This document shows positions 26,184-36,067 of a stretch of DNA of 64,000 nt, piece after piece (the first letter of the stretch is position 1; each line of letters opens with the position of its first letter). Origin of the DNA: Thermobrachium celere DSM 8682 (GTDB taxonomy: Bacteria; Bacillota; Clostridia; Clostridiales; Caloramatoraceae). A model generated the notes under the pieces. That model was not told where the DNA came from. It did no database searches and was given only the letters and a program-made list of their open reading frames with translations. The position numbers were made by a program, and so were the translations under genes. The stretch lies in the NCBI RefSeq assembly GCF_000430995.1, contig NZ_HF952018.1, positions 744,386 to 808,385 on the forward strand, given 5' to 3'.

Positions 26184-27512
26184 ATGAAGGATATAGCAAG
26201 GTACATAGCTGTAAAAACGCTTTGTGACATTGAAGAAGGGGCATATTCAAATATTAAGCTTAATCATTATTTTAAAAAATATGATATGAAGCCATTAGAT
26301 AGAGCCTTTGCTGCAGAGATTGTATATGGTACATTAAGACATCTGATAAGAATAGATTATTTTATAAATAAATTTTCCACAATAAAGACAAACAAAATGT
26401 CCAAGTGGGTATTAAATTGTTTAAGAATTGCTGTATATCAAATTTTTTATATGGATAAGGTACCTGAATACGCAGCGATTAACGAATCAGTTGAAATAGT
26501 AAAAAATAAAGAAAGAAAAGCATCAGGTTTTGTAAATGGAATTTTAAGAAATATATTAAGAAATAAACAACAATTTTATGATATAAATGTGAAGGATAAA
26601 GTAAAGAAATTATCAATTGAGTATTCACATCCAGAATGGATGGTAAATATGTTCATAAAAGATTTTGGTGAAGATTTCACAAAAGACCTTCTTGCAGCAA
26701 ATAACACAGTACCTAAATTGACAATAAGGGTAAATACTTTAAAAACTACAAAGTACGAATTAAAAGAGATTCTACAAAATAAAGGCATAAAGGTCAGTGA
26801 TGGAGTTGTAGAGGAGGCCCTTATTCTAGAGGATTTTGCAAACATAGAGAAATCAGATGAGTTCAATAAAGGTTTATTTACTATTCAGGATGAGAGCTCA
26901 ATGCTTCCTTCTAAAGTTTTAGATGCAAAACAAGGTATGAAGGTTTTAGATTTGTGCAGTGCTCCTGGTGGAAAAACAACACATATTGCACAATTAATGA
27001 ACAATAATGGAGAGATTATAGCCTTTGATATTCATGAACATAAGTTAAAATTAATAAATGATAATGCAAAGAGACTTGGTATTAATATAATTAATGCAAA
27101 ATTAAAGGATGCTCAAATATATATGGAGGAATATAAAGAATATGCAGATAGAGTTTTAGTTGATGCCCCATGCTCTGGTCTTGGACTTTTGAGAAAAAAA
27201 CCAGAGATTAAATATAATATAGACAAAGGCGATATAGAACAATTAGCAAGAATACAAAAAAATATTTTAAACAATGCTGCAAAGTATGTTAAAAAAGATG
27301 GGTATATTGTATACAGTACATGTACATTAACTGTAGAAGAAAATGAAGAGGTTATAAAGGAATTTTTAAGAAATAACGATAATTTTATAATTGAAGATAT
27401 AAATAATTATTTACCAGAAAAATTGAAAACTAATTTACCATATCTTAAAATATATCCTAATGTACATAAAATGGATGGGTTTTTTATTGCTAAATTAAAA
27501 AGAATAAGGTGA
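26184..27512 (+). CDS. rsmB: 16S rRNA (cytosine(967)-C5)-methyltransferase
   Basis: The 442-residue RsmB/Sun protein has an N-terminal NusB-like domain (about residues 1-140) and a SAM-dependent Rossmann domain. [10 protein letters not shown] is the SAM loop, [15 protein letters not shown] holds the motif IV cysteine and [14 protein letters not shown] the catalytic cysteine of m5C methyltransferases. GTGGAGG precedes the ATG. It is followed after 4 bp by rlmN, so two rRNA methyltransferase genes are tightly linked. Confidence 0.95.
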   Translation: MKDIARYIAVKTLCDIEEGAYSNIKLNHYFKKYDMKPLDRAFAAEIVYGTLRHLIRIDYFINKFSTIKTNKMSKWVLNCLRIAVYQIFYMDKVPEYAAINESVEIVKNKERKASGFVNGILRNILRNKQQFYDINVKDKVKKLSIEYSHPEWMVNMFIKDFGEDFTKDLLAANNTVPKLTIRVNTLKTTKYELKEILQNKGIKVSDGVVEEALILEDFANIEKSDEFNKGLFTIQDESSMLPSKVLDAKQGMKVLDLCSAPGGKTTHIAQLMNNNGEIIAFDIHEHKLKLINDNAKRLGINIINAKLKDAQIYMEEYKEYADRVLVDAPCSGLGLLRKKPEIKYNIDKGDIEQLARIQKNILNNAAKYVKKDGYIVYSTCTLTVEENEEVIKEFLRNNDNFIIEDINNYLPEKLKTNLPYLKIYPNVHKMDGFFIAKLKRIR

Positions 27513-27516
27513 TGCT

Positions 27517-28542
27517 ATGATAGAGTTTAGAAGTTTAAGCCTAAAGGAATTGCAGGATGTTATTGTACAGAATGGAGAACCAAAGTTTAGAGCAAAGCAG
27601 ATTTTTAAATGGATACATAAAGGCGTTGAGGACTTTAATAATATGACTGACCTATCTAAGAACTTAAGAGAAAAGCTTAATGGTTTAGGTTATATAAAAA
27701 ATATGGAGGTTGCTCAAAAACAAGTATCAAAGATAGATGGAACAACTAAGTATTTATTAAAACTCAATGATGGGAATTTGATTGAATGTGTACTAATGAG
27801 GTATAATTATGGTAACTCCATATGTATTTCGACTCAGGCTGGATGCAGTATGGGATGTAAGTTTTGTGCTTCTACCATAGGAGGAAAAGTTAGAAATTTA
27901 ACTCCAGGTGAAATGATAGGTCAAATATTGACGGTACAAAATGATATTAAAGAAAAGATTTCAAATGTTGTTTTAATGGGTACAGGAGAACCATTGGATA
28001 ATTTTGATAATACAATAAAATTTTTAGAGCTTTTAAAGGAACCTGAAGGATTACATATAGGAATGAGACATATAACTATTTCAACCTGTGGTTTAGTTCC
28101 AGAAATAAAGAGGTTAGCAGATTTAAACTATCAAATTACACTTGCAATATCACTACATGCTCCAAATGATATAATAAGAAGACAGATAATGCCTATAGCT
28201 TATAGGTATCCTATGGAAGAGTTGCTTGAAGCCTCAAAATACTATATTGAAAAGACAGGTAGAAGAATTACTTTTGAATATACGATGATAGAAGGATTTA
28301 ATGATAAAAAGGAACATGCTAAGGAACTTGCAGAAAAATTAAGGGGGCTTCTATGCCATGTTAATTTAATTCCTGTAAATACTGTTGTAGAAAGAGATTT
28401 AAAAAGATCAAATCAAGAGTCTATACTAAGATTTAAGAATATTTTAGAAGAAAATGGAATAGATACCACAATAAGGAGAGAGCTAGGCTCAGATATTGAT
28501 GCCGCATGTGGTCAATTAAGAAGAAGATATCAAGAAGGTTAA
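27517..28542 (+). CDS. rlmN: 23S rRNA/tRNA adenine C2-methyltransferase
   Basis: The 341-residue radical SAM enzyme methylates A2503 of 23S rRNA and A37 of some tRNAs. The cluster motif CSMGCKFC puts the cysteines at about 110, 114 and 117. [14 protein letters not shown] is the GEP motif, and [19 protein letters not shown] near the C-terminus has the cysteine that resolves the covalent intermediate. Length is normal. It continues the rsmB operon and is followed after 12 bp by the phosphatase gene. Confidence 0.96.
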   Translation: MIEFRSLSLKELQDVIVQNGEPKFRAKQIFKWIHKGVEDFNNMTDLSKNLREKLNGLGYIKNMEVAQKQVSKIDGTTKYLLKLNDGNLIECVLMRYNYGNSICISTQAGCSMGCKFCASTIGGKVRNLTPGEMIGQILTVQNDIKEKISNVVLMGTGEPLDNFDNTIKFLELLKEPEGLHIGMRHITISTCGLVPEIKRLADLNYQITLAISLHAPNDIIRRQIMPIAYRYPMEELLEASKYYIEKTGRRITFEYTMIEGFNDKKEHAKELAEKLRGLLCHVNLIPVNTVVERDLKRSNQESILRFKNILEENGIDTTIRRELGSDIDAACGQLRRRYQEG

Positions 28543-28554
28543 AGAGGTGGTTTT

Positions 28555-29277
28555 GTGTATATTTTTTGCAAAACAGATATTGGTAAAAAGAGGGAATTAA
28601 ATGAGGATTATGTGCTAGTTTTTAAATCTCCTAATTACCAACTATTAATTGTTGCTGATGGTATGGGTGGGCATAATGGTGGTGAAGTAGCTAGTGAAAT
28701 TGCAGCTACTTCAATAAGGCAGTATATATTTGACAACTTTAGCAACACAGAAGATAAAACAGAATTATTAAGGGATGCTATTGTATTTGCCAATAAGGAA
28801 GTATACAGGATTTCACAACAAAATAATAAATTATCGGGAATGGGAACAACAGTTACCTGTTGTTTGCTAATTGGAAATAGGGCAATAGTTGGACATGTAG
28901 GAGATTCAAGGGCTTATCGAATAACAAAAGATTACATTATAAAGGTCACTGAAGACCATTCATTTGTACAACAGCTTATAAATAAGGGAACAATAACACA
29001 GGAGGAGGCAGCAAACCATCCACAGAAAAATGTGATAACAAGGGCAATAGGAGTAGATGAATACGTAATAGTAGATATAATTGATTTTGAATTAAAGGAT
29101 GATGAAACAATTCTTTTATGTACAGATGGATTGACTAATTATATAAGTGAAGGTGAAATTAAGGACATAGTATTAAACGAGTCAGACCCTGTAAGAGTTT
29201 TAATTGATAAGGCAAATGAAAGAGGCGGTGCAGATAATATTTCTGTTATTGTTGCTCAAAAGGAGGTGGGGAAATGA
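28555..29277 (+). CDS. prpC: PP2C-type serine/threonine protein phosphatase (PrpC/Stp)
   Basis: The 240-residue manganese-dependent phosphatase has the PPM motifs ADGMGGHNGGEVAS, GTTVTCCLL, GDSRAYRI and LLCTDGLTNYI, with the metal-binding aspartates in each. It reverses phosphorylation by the adjacent kinase. The start is GTG at 28555 after gaggtgg. Its end overlaps the kinase start by 4 bp (ATGA), showing coupling of the opposing enzymes. Confidence 0.95.
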   Translation: MYIFCKTDIGKKRELNEDYVLVFKSPNYQLLIVADGMGGHNGGEVASEIAATSIRQYIFDNFSNTEDKTELLRDAIVFANKEVYRISQQNNKLSGMGTTVTCCLLIGNRAIVGHVGDSRAYRITKDYIIKVTEDHSFVQQLINKGTITQEEAANHPQKNVITRAIGVDEYVIVDIIDFELKDDETILLCTDGLTNYISEGEIKDIVLNESDPVRVLIDKANERGGADNISVIVAQKEVGK

Positions 29278-30941
29278 ATATAATAGGAACAACATTAGGA
29301 GGACGTTATTTAGTAATAGAACAGATTGGCGAAGGTGGAATGGCAACTGTCTATAAGGCTAAGGATCAGCTATTGAATAGATATGTTGCAGTAAAGATAT
29401 TAAAGCATGAATTTACTCAAGATGATGAATTTATTAAAAAATTCAAAAGAGAATCTATAGCAGCTGCTAGCTTGACGCATCCTAATATTGTTTCAATATT
29501 TGATGTTGGAGAACAGGATAACATCTACTATATTGTTATGGAATACATACATGGGCAAACATTAAAGGATTTTATCAAGAAAAACGGGAAACTTGGATAT
29601 AAGAGGGTTTTAGATATAACACTTCAAATTGCAATGGCTCTTGAACATGCACATAAAAATGGAGTTGTTCATAGAGATATTAAACCTCATAATATAGTTA
29701 TAACAGAGGAAGGTACAATTAAAGTTACAGATTTTGGTATAGCAAGAGCATCAACAGTTTCAACTGTTACAAATACAAATAAGGTTTTAGGTTCAGTACA
29801 TTATCTATCCCCAGAGCAGGCTAAGGGTGGATTTAGTGATCATAGGACAGATATTTATTCACTTGGTGTTGTTATGTATGAAATGCTAACAGGTAAGCTT
29901 CCATTTGATGCCGAAAGCCCTATATCTGTGGCCATCAAACATATTCAAGATGATTTTGTTGAGCCTATACAGATCGATTCATCTATACCAAAATCGGTAA
30001 ACGATATAGTTAAAAAAGCTTTAGAGAAGGATATGTTTAAAAGATATCAAAGTGCTAAACAATTGATAGATGATTTAAATAAAGTAAAAGAAAATCCTGA
30101 CACTTTAATAGACAATTTTGATGAAACACAATCAACTAGAATTATTGATGTTAAAGATGTTGATAAAGCTCTTAAGAAAAAGAGCAAAAGAAGGTTTGTA
30201 AAGCCAATATTTATAACCCTATCTCTGTTTGTTTTAGCCTTTTTAATTTATTATTTATACAATAATTATTTTACAGTAAAGGATGTTGAGGTTCCTAATT
30301 TAATAGGATTAACAGAAACAGAAGCAAGAGCAAAATTGGAGCCTTTAAAATTAAAACTTGAAGTTGAAGGAAAGGAATACAGCGACAAACCAGAAGGTTC
30401 AATAGTTAAGATGTATCCTGAGGATGGAATTAAAGTTAAGGAAGGTTCTACTATAAGGGTTAAATTAAGTGCAGGACAAAAAAAGGTTTTAGTTCCAGAT
30501 TTAAAGGGCCTTGATATATTAGAAGCAGAAATATTGCTTAAAAACAATGGTTTAGTAAGAGGAAATATAGATAGAAAATACAGTGACACAGTTGATAGAA
30601 ATAAAATTATGGATCAAGATCCAAAACCAAATACAGAGGTAATTGAAGGGTCTGAGGTTAGTATAGTTATAAGCGATGGTAAGGAAGAAAAGTTTACTAA
30701 GGTTCCAATCTTACTAGGTAGGACTATAGAAGAGGCAAGAGCATCTTTAACTGCAGCAAATTTAGTATTAGGGAATATAACTTATGGTTACGACTCAAAA
30801 TATATAGAAAATGTAGTAATCTCACAGGATGTTGCAGCAGGTGTAACAGTAAAGGAAGGTACTATAATCAATATTGTTATTAACAAGAAAGAAGTAGAGC
30901 AGACACAACAAGAACAGCAAGGAAATACAAACAATCAATAG
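29274..30941 (+). CDS. prkC: PASTA-domain serine/threonine protein kinase (PrkC/Stk1)
   Basis: The 555-residue membrane kinase has an N-terminal Hanks kinase domain (about 1-275) with the glycine loop IGEGGMATVYKA, HRDIKPHN and DFGIARAS, a basic linker, a single transmembrane helix near 313-332, and three extracellular PASTA repeats (starting near VEVPNLIG, VLVPDLKG and TKVPILLG). Its tail is Gln/Asn-rich. PASTA kinases sense muropeptides or cell-wall precursors and control germination, cell division and wall growth. It is followed 12 bp later by rsgA, a conserved arrangement. Confidence 0.96.
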   Translation: MNIIGTTLGGRYLVIEQIGEGGMATVYKAKDQLLNRYVAVKILKHEFTQDDEFIKKFKRESIAAASLTHPNIVSIFDVGEQDNIYYIVMEYIHGQTLKDFIKKNGKLGYKRVLDITLQIAMALEHAHKNGVVHRDIKPHNIVITEEGTIKVTDFGIARASTVSTVTNTNKVLGSVHYLSPEQAKGGFSDHRTDIYSLGVVMYEMLTGKLPFDAESPISVAIKHIQDDFVEPIQIDSSIPKSVNDIVKKALEKDMFKRYQSAKQLIDDLNKVKENPDTLIDNFDETQSTRIIDVKDVDKALKKKSKRRFVKPIFITLSLFVLAFLIYYLYNNYFTVKDVEVPNLIGLTETEARAKLEPLKLKLEVEGKEYSDKPEGSIVKMYPEDGIKVKEGSTIRVKLSAGQKKVLVPDLKGLDILEAEILLKNNGLVRGNIDRKYSDTVDRNKIMDQDPKPNTEVIEGSEVSIVISDGKEEKFTKVPILLGRTIEEARASLTAANLVLGNITYGYDSKYIENVVISQDVAAGVTVKEGTIINIVINKKEVEQTQQEQQGNTNNQ

Positions 30942-30953
30942 GGAGGTTATAGG

Positions 30954-31832
30954 ATGCAGCAAGGCCGTATAGTAAGAGGCATTGCAGGATTTTATTATGT
31001 TAAATTAGATGATGGAAGCATTATTGAATGCAAGGCCAGAGGAAAATTTAGAAAGGATAAATTGTCTCCAATTGTTGGAGACAATGTTATTGTTGAGAAG
31101 ATTGATGAAGAAAAAGGTGTAATTGATGAAATATTGCCAAGAAAAAATGAATTGATAAGACCTCAAGTTAGCAACATAGATCAAGCATTATTGGTTTTTG
31201 CATTAAGGGAACCTGATATAAGCCTTGAAGTTTTAGATAGGATACTAGTACTTACAGAATACAATAATATTGAGGCTGTTATATGCTTTAATAAGGCTGA
31301 TCTTGATGTTGAAAATAAATTTGACTATTTAAGCAATATTTATGGTAAGATAGGTTATAGAGTTATAAAAACCAATGCAAAGACAGGAGAGGGAATTGAG
31401 GAGATAAAGGAAATATTAAAAAATAAAACTACAGTATTTGCTGGTCCTTCTGGTGTAGGGAAATCAACTATGTTTAATAAAGTTCAAAACAAAGTGATTA
31501 TGCAGACAGGAGAGATAAGTAAAAAGGTAAGTAGAGGTAAACATACTACAAGACATGCCGAGCTAATTGATTTAGATGACAATACTTATTTAGTTGATAC
31601 ACCAGGCTTTTCGTTAATAGATTTATCCTTTATAGAACCTGATGAGCTTTATAGATATTTTAGGGAATTTAATGAATACAGTAGTGAATGTAGATTTACA
31701 TCATGCCTGCATAATAAAGAAAAGGACTGCAGAGTTAAAGAAATGGTTGAAGAAGGAATAATATCAAAAGAAAGATATGAGAACTATATAAAGTTTTTAA
31801 ATGAGTTACAACAAAATAGGAGGTACAAATGA
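30954..31832 (+). CDS. rsgA: Ribosome small-subunit GTPase RsgA
   Basis: The 292-residue circularly permuted GTPase assists 30S maturation. An N-terminal OB fold (about 1-65) is followed by a G domain with the permuted order: CFNKADLD (G4) first, then GPSGVGKST (G1, near 163) and VDTPGFS (G3). A C-terminal zinc module holds [14 protein letters not shown]. Its stop codon overlaps the rpe start region. The ATG at 30954 follows agggagg. Confidence 0.96.
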   Translation: MQQGRIVRGIAGFYYVKLDDGSIIECKARGKFRKDKLSPIVGDNVIVEKIDEEKGVIDEILPRKNELIRPQVSNIDQALLVFALREPDISLEVLDRILVLTEYNNIEAVICFNKADLDVENKFDYLSNIYGKIGYRVIKTNAKTGEGIEEIKEILKNKTTVFAGPSGVGKSTMFNKVQNKVIMQTGEISKKVSRGKHTTRHAELIDLDDNTYLVDTPGFSLIDLSFIEPDELYRYFREFNEYSSECRFTSCLHNKEKDCRVKEMVEEGIISKERYENYIKFLNELQQNRRYK

Positions 31833-32479
31833 TGATCAAGATTGCACCATCAATTCTTTCGGCAGATTTTAGCAAACTACATGAAGAAATAAAAAAAGTT
31901 GAAGAAGCAGGAGCAGATTATCTTCATATCGATGTAATGGATGGACATTTTGTTCCTAATATTACAATAGGGGCACCAGTTGTTAAGGCCATAAGAAAAC
32001 ATAGCAATCTAACTTTTGATGTTCATTTAATGATTGAAAACCCTGATTTTTATATTGGAGATTTTGCTGAAGCAGGAGCAGATATTATTACCGTTCATGC
32101 AGAAGCATGTAGGCACTTAAATAGAACAATACAAAATATTAAAAGCTATGGGAAAAAGGTTGGAGTTGCATTAAATCCAGCAACACCTTTAAATGTTTTA
32201 GATTATTCTTTAGAATATATAGATATGGTATTGATTATGACAGTAAATCCAGGATTTGGAGGACAAAAGTTTATTCCTAATATGATTGAAAAAATAAAAA
32301 ATCTAAAAACAATGATATGTTCAAGGGGATTGAATATAGATATAGAAGTAGATGGAGGAATTAAGTTAGATAATTATAAGCAAGTTGTGGAAGCTGGTGC
32401 AAATATATTGGTTGCAGGATCTGCTATATTTGAATCTGATGATATTAAGAAAACAACTCAAGAATTTAAGAAGTGGTGA
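31829..32479 (+). CDS. rpe: Ribulose-phosphate 3-epimerase
   Basis: The 216-residue TIM barrel interconverts ribulose 5-phosphate and xylulose 5-phosphate. It has [13 protein letters not shown] at the start, [16 protein letters not shown] with metal His/Asp ligands, [11 protein letters not shown], and IEVDGGI with the catalytic Asp. Two in-frame ATG codons at 31829 and 31832 lie 5 and 8 nt after AGGAGG; either may be used. The overlap with rsgA and the 4-bp gap to thiN show a tight operon. Confidence 0.95.
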   Translation: MMIKIAPSILSADFSKLHEEIKKVEEAGADYLHIDVMDGHFVPNITIGAPVVKAIRKHSNLTFDVHLMIENPDFYIGDFAEAGADIITVHAEACRHLNRTIQNIKSYGKKVGVALNPATPLNVLDYSLEYIDMVLIMTVNPGFGGQKFIPNMIEKIKNLKTMICSRGLNIDIEVDGGIKLDNYKQVVEAGANILVAGSAIFESDDIKKTTQEFKKW

Positions 32480-32483
32480 AAAG

Positions 32484-33119
32484 ATGAAGTCTGTTATAGT
32501 TGCCCATGGGTATAGTTCAAAAGATGCTTTAAAAAAAGAAATAGAGGATGCTGATTTGATTATATGCTCTGATGGTGGAGCAATTTATCTTATGGAAGAA
32601 GGATATTTACCAAATGTAATTATAGGTGATTTAGATTCCATAAATAGAGATGCCTATGAGTATTTTGTTGAAAAGGGAGTTAAAATTATTACTTATCCTA
32701 GAGAAAAGGATTTTAGTGATACTGAACTTTGTATAGACTATGCATTAAGTTTAGGTGCAAATAATATCTGTATTATAAGTGGAATAGGAAGTAGAATAGA
32801 CCATAGCCTAATAAATATAAGCCTTTTATACAAAATATTAAAAAGAGGGGCATATGGATATATAGCAACTGATTCTGCTTATATATATTTATGTAATAAA
32901 GTTTTAGAAATTACAGGAAATGAAGGAGATGTAATTTCATTAGTACCATTGACTTTCAAAGTTAGTGGTATTAATACAAAAGGATTGAAATATTCTTTAG
33001 AGGATGGGACTATATATTTAGGACAGTCCATCGGGGTTTCAAATGAAATAATTAATGAAAAGTGCTCTATTGAAATAAAAGAGGGGCTTTTAGTTGTAGT
33101 TAAACAAAATATATTATAA
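32484..33119 (+). CDS. thiN: Thiamine diphosphokinase
   Basis: The 211-residue enzyme transfers pyrophosphate from ATP to thiamine. It has CSDGGAIYL, VIIGDLDSI and EKDFSDTELCIDYAL, the ATP/metal motifs, in the N-terminal domain and a beta-rich thiamine-binding C-terminus. The start at 32484 follows the rpe stop directly; a longer frame overlapping rpe has no family match. It ends the priA-to-thiN run, and a terminator follows. Confidence 0.95.
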   Translation: MKSVIVAHGYSSKDALKKEIEDADLIICSDGGAIYLMEEGYLPNVIIGDLDSINRDAYEYFVEKGVKIITYPREKDFSDTELCIDYALSLGANNICIISGIGSRIDHSLINISLLYKILKRGAYGYIATDSAYIYLCNKVLEITGNEGDVISLVPLTFKVSGINTKGLKYSLEDGTIYLGQSIGVSNEIINEKCSIEIKEGLLVVVKQNIL

Positions 33120-33129
33120 TTATTGTAAA

Positions 33130-33179
33130 TAACCCACATATGATGCATATAATAGTATAAAGCATCTATGTGGGGTTTT
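33130..33179 (+). terminator. Terminator after thiN
   Basis: A two-part stem cccacata/tatgtggg and gatgc/gcatc (33132-33145 against 33061-style partners at 33161-33173) with one bulged T, followed by TTTTT at 33175-33179. It closes the long operon. Confidence 0.82.
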
Positions 33180-33184
33180 TAATT

Positions 33185-33337
33185 ATGAATTACAAATATA
33201 GAAGATGGATTTCTTATTTATTGATTATTCTAGGAATTGTTTTAATTATTTTATTTTTACCTGTGTGGATCTGGATGATTATAATTGGAATAATATTTAT
33301 AATTGCAGGCATAAGATTTTATGATAATAATATTTAG
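33185..33337 (+). CDS. Small two-segment membrane protein
   Basis: A 50-residue protein, MNYKYRRWISYLLIILGIVL at the start, then a PVWIW turn and a second hydrophobic segment ending AGIRFYDNNI. It looks like a helical hairpin with a basic N-terminus inside the cell. A paralogue with a PWWVW turn follows immediately. The ribosome binding site is not clear: the nearest purines, ggggt at 33171-33175, are inside the thiN terminator, so translation would depend on a transcript that passes it. Not assigned to a named family. It occupies the place where Bacillus has spoVM, but is not SpoVM. Confidence 0.6.
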   Translation: MNYKYRRWISYLLIILGIVLIILFLPVWIWMIIIGIIFIIAGIRFYDNNI

Positions 33338-33348
33338 GGGGTAAGTTG

Positions 33349-33518
33349 GTGAGTTATTTTAGGAAAATAAAAAGATATGTTATGATAAATATGTTTTAGG
33401 TTTAGTTCTTATATTTTTTGGATTAGGTCTCATTATGGCAATAATAGCACCGTGGTGGGTTTGGGTGTTAGTTGTTGGAGTTTGTATTATAATATATGGG
33501 GTAAGTAAAATTTGCTAA
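33349..33518 (+). pseudogene. Second small membrane protein, frameshifted paralogue of the preceding gene
   Basis: From a GTG at 33349 after a ggggg site the frame reads MSYFRKIKRYVMINMF and stops at 33397-33399. The +2 frame from 33393 reads VLGLVLIFFGLGLIMAIIAP, then WWVWV, then a second hydrophobic segment to TAA at 33516-33518. This second part has the same hairpin plan as the preceding gene, with PWWVW matching PVWIW, so one base seems lost between about 33376 and 33393. It may be a decayed gene, a sequencing error in the A/T-rich stretch, or a frameshift product. Confidence 0.55.
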
Positions 33519-33534
33519 ATTATTTTATTATAAT

Positions 33535-33566
33535 AAAAAAATGTGCTTTAAAAAGCACATTTTTTT
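33535..33566. terminator. Bidirectional terminator between the small membrane genes and rpmB
   Basis: Stem atgtgctt (33541-33548) / aagcacat (33553-33560) flanked by A6 on the left and T6 on the right, thus with a U-tract on both strands. The rpmB stop codon (33565-33567) touches it. Confidence 0.9.
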
Positions 33567-33756
33567 ATAGAGCACGTTGTACTTTTCCTGAACGTAGGCA
33601 TCTTGTACAAACATATATACGCTTAGTTTGACCATTTACAACAGCTCTTACTCTCTTTATGTTTGGAGCCCAAGTTCTGTTTGACTTACGGTGTGAGTGG
33701 CTGTATTGTGCACCAAATACTAGTCCTTTATTGCATATTTCGCATCTTCTTGACAT
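33565..33756 (-). CDS. rpmB: 50S ribosomal protein L28
   Basis: The 63-residue protein starts MSRRCEICNKGLVFGAQYSH and has paired cysteines CEIC and CTRC, the zinc-binding L28 variant. It is transcribed against its neighbours, as rpmB is in Bacillus next to yloU. aaaggaggtg-type sequence lies just upstream of its ATG on the minus strand, and its own promoter is at 33851-33879. It is a component of the 50S subunit near the exit side. Confidence 0.96.
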   Translation of the reverse strand: MSRRCEICNKGLVFGAQYSHSHRKSNRTWAPNIKRVRAVVNGQTKRIYVCTRCLRSGKVQRAL

Positions 33757-33850
33757 GTATTACACCTCCTTTATGAAGTCGCTTGCTTTGACTGTAAATA
33801 TTTTATCAAATATAAATAATTATTGCAACCAACCTGAACTATCCTATTAC

Positions 33851-33879
33851 ATTATATATTCATTTTTGTATTTTGTAAA
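33851..33879 (-). promoter_or_regulatory. Promoter for rpmB
   Basis: On the minus strand TTTACA (33874-33879), a 17-bp spacer and TATAAT (33851-33856), about 95 bp upstream of the rpmB start. The leader is long enough to hold regulation, but no known motif was recognised. Confidence 0.75.
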
Positions 33880-33921
33880 GTGTTTTTACTTTACAGTTGA
33901 TTAATTTTTAATTTATATGTC

Positions 33922-33950
33922 TTGAAGAAAAACTACATTTAATATAAAAT
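33922..33950 (+). promoter_or_regulatory. Promoter for the asp23-type gene
   Basis: TTGAAG (33922-33927), a 17-bp spacer and TAAAAT (33945-33950), about 40 bp before the start codon. It is divergent from the rpmB promoter. Confidence 0.65.
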
Positions 33951-33990
33951 TAGTAAAAGAGATATTAGTACTTTTTTGGGAGGTTTAAAA

Positions 33991-34341
33991 ATGGCAATAA
34001 AAATAAACAATGATTATGGTTTTATAGAATATACAGATGAAGTTTTAGCAAACATTGCTGGGGCGGCTACAATGGAGTGTTATGGTGTTGTTGGCATGGC
34101 ATCAAAAAGAGCAAGTGATGGTTTTTGGGAACTTTTAAAGAGAGAAAACTTAAGCAAAGGTGTTAAGATCATATCAGAAGAGGATGGTATTGTTGTAAAC
34201 TTATACATTATAGTTGAATATGGAACTAAAATTTCAGTAATAGCAGATAATATTATACAAAAAGTAAAATATACTATCGAATCACTAACAGGAATAAATG
34301 TAAAAAAGGTCACAGTAAGCATTCAAGGAATAAGAGTGTAA
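33991..34341 (+). CDS. Asp23/Gls24 family envelope stress protein (YloU type)
   Basis: The 116-residue protein MAIKINNDYGFIEYTDEVLA has the Asp23 core VVGMASKRASDGFWELL and a C-terminal beta-alpha segment with IKVNVKKVTV-like character. Asp23 proteins are associated with the cytoplasmic membrane and cell-wall stress. The ATG at 33991 follows GGGAGG by 7 nt. It is followed 18 bp later by the DhaL-domain gene, the conserved yloU-yloV pair. Confidence 0.92.
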   Translation: MAIKINNDYGFIEYTDEVLANIAGAATMECYGVVGMASKRASDGFWELLKRENLSKGVKIISEEDGIVVNLYIIVEYGTKISVIADNIIQKVKYTIESLTGINVKKVTVSIQGIRV

Positions 34342-34359
34342 GGTTAGGAGGTACAAACA

Positions 34360-36003
34360 TTGAAGGTTAATATTATCGATGGGCATATTCTAAAAAACAT
34401 GATTATTTCTGGTGCATATGAGCTAGAAAGAAACAAAGAAATGGTAAATAAATTAAATGTTTTCCCTGTGCCAGATGGTGATACAGGTACTAATATGTCT
34501 GCTACAATGATGTCTGCAATTACTGAACTTAATAAAATAAAAGAGGAAACTGTTAAAGCAGTAGTAGATGCAGCTTCTATGGGAACACTAATGGGAGCTA
34601 GAGGAAACTCAGGAGTTATTTTATCACAATTAATTAGAGGGTTTGCAAAATATTTAAAGGATAAAAATCAAATAAATACAAAAGATTTTGCCCTTGCTTT
34701 AAAAGAGGGAGTAGCAACTGCTTATAAGGCAGTTATGAAGCCAACAGAAGGTACAATATTAACAGTATCAAGGGAATCTGCAGAAAAGGCAATAGAATTT
34801 GCAAAACATACATCAGATTTTGAAGAATTCCTACATAAGCTTTGTATTGCAGCAGAAGAATCATTAAATAAAACTCCAAATATTTTGCCTGCTCTAAAAC
34901 AAGCTAATGTTGTAGATGCAGGTGGAATGGGGCTTTTAATTATATATAAAGGAATGTTAAATTATATAAAGCTAGGTAAGATTGAAGAATTAAAAGAATT
35001 AGAAGTTCAAAAAGAACAGGATGTTCCTGCACAAGCCTTATTAAATACTGAAGATATTAAGTTTGCATATTGTACAGAATTTTTTATTAAAACAAAGGGT
35101 GCAAATCCTGATGACTTTAAGCACAAAATAGAAAACTATGGAGATTCAATGGTAGTTGTCGGTACAGAAGAATTAATTAAAGTTCATATTCATACAAACA
35201 ATCCTGGTATTATTCTTGAGGAAGCATTAAAGATTGGGGAATTGATGAAAATTAAAATAGATAATATGAAGGAACAGCACAGACATATTGTAGAAGAAGA
35301 AACTACAAATGAAGTTGAATTAGAAGAGAATACATCACAAGAAGAAAAGGAATACGGTATTGTAACTGTTGCAATGGGTGATGGTATAACAAACATATTC
35401 AAAGATTTAGGAGTTGACTTTGTTATAGAAGGCGGTCAGACTATGAATCCAAGTACACAAGATATTCTGGCTGCTGTTAATAAAATAAATGCTAGAAATA
35501 TATTTGTATTACCTAATAATAGCAACATAATTTTAGCTGCTGAACAGGCTAAAGAATTATCAGATAAAAATGTTTTTGTTGTACCAACAAAGAGTATACC
35601 TCAGGGTATTACTGCTTTAGTATCATTTGATTATGATGCAAAACCAGAGGAAAATTATGAAACTCTTTGCGAAGTAATAAAGGGTGTAAAGACAGGTCAA
35701 GTTACTTTTGCAGTTAGAGATACAGTGTTTAATGATGTAGAAGTTAAGGAAGGAAATAAGATTGCAATTGCAAATGGAAAACTGATAAAAGCATCTGAAG
35801 ATCTTGAAGAGATTACACTAAGTTTAATAGATGAACTAGTGGACGACGAAAGCCAACTTATAACTATTTTCTATGGTAATGGAGTAAGTGAGGAAGAAGC
35901 ACAAGAACTTCAAAATAAATTAGAGGAAAAATATAAAGATGTTGATATTACTATATATTATGGTGGACAACCACTTTACTATTATTTAATATCAGTTGAA
36001 TAA
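34360..36003 (+). CDS. DAK2/DhaL-domain protein, fatty-acid kinase FakA type (YloV)
   Basis: The 547-residue protein has an N-terminal DhaL kinase domain with FPVPDGDTGTNMSATM, MGARGNSGVILSQ and DAGGMGLLI for ADP and metal binding, a middle domain with a catalytic-type His in VHIHTNNPG, and a C-terminal DegV-like domain (from about residue 325). FakA phosphorylates fatty acids held by a FakB partner so that PlsX/PlsY can use them (established in Staphylococcus). plsX is encoded at 47713 in the same window. A TTG start at 34360 follows taggagg by 8 nt. Confidence 0.93.
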   Translation: MKVNIIDGHILKNMIISGAYELERNKEMVNKLNVFPVPDGDTGTNMSATMMSAITELNKIKEETVKAVVDAASMGTLMGARGNSGVILSQLIRGFAKYLKDKNQINTKDFALALKEGVATAYKAVMKPTEGTILTVSRESAEKAIEFAKHTSDFEEFLHKLCIAAEESLNKTPNILPALKQANVVDAGGMGLLIIYKGMLNYIKLGKIEELKELEVQKEQDVPAQALLNTEDIKFAYCTEFFIKTKGANPDDFKHKIENYGDSMVVVGTEELIKVHIHTNNPGIILEEALKIGELMKIKIDNMKEQHRHIVEEETTNEVELEENTSQEEKEYGIVTVAMGDGITNIFKDLGVDFVIEGGQTMNPSTQDILAAVNKINARNIFVLPNNSNIILAAEQAKELSDKNVFVVPTKSIPQGITALVSFDYDAKPEENYETLCEVIKGVKTGQVTFAVRDTVFNDVEVKEGNKIAIANGKLIKASEDLEEITLSLIDELVDDESQLITIFYGNGVSEEEAQELQNKLEEKYKDVDITIYYGGQPLYYYLISVE

Positions 36004-36007
36004 TTAT

Positions 36008-36046
36008 TTTAAAACGCCATGGATGTAATGTTCATGGCGTTTTAAA
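36008..36046 (+). terminator. Stem-loop after the fakA-type gene
   Basis: A 14-bp stem pairs 36008-36021 with 36033-36046 around an 11-nt loop. The T residues lie within the 3' arm, so it should be a moderate terminator before recG. Confidence 0.7.
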
Positions 36047-36067
36047 GCAAGTAAGGGATGTGGTTTT

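Noticed and set aside
33120-33564. spoVM, expected between thiN and rpmB
   Set aside because: No frame in this interval encodes a protein like the SpoVM amphipathic helix; the two small genes there are helical hairpins.
33659-33904. Open frame opposite rpmB
   Set aside because: It covers the L28 gene and its promoter in antisense; L28 is certain, and no ribosome binding site supports the other strand.
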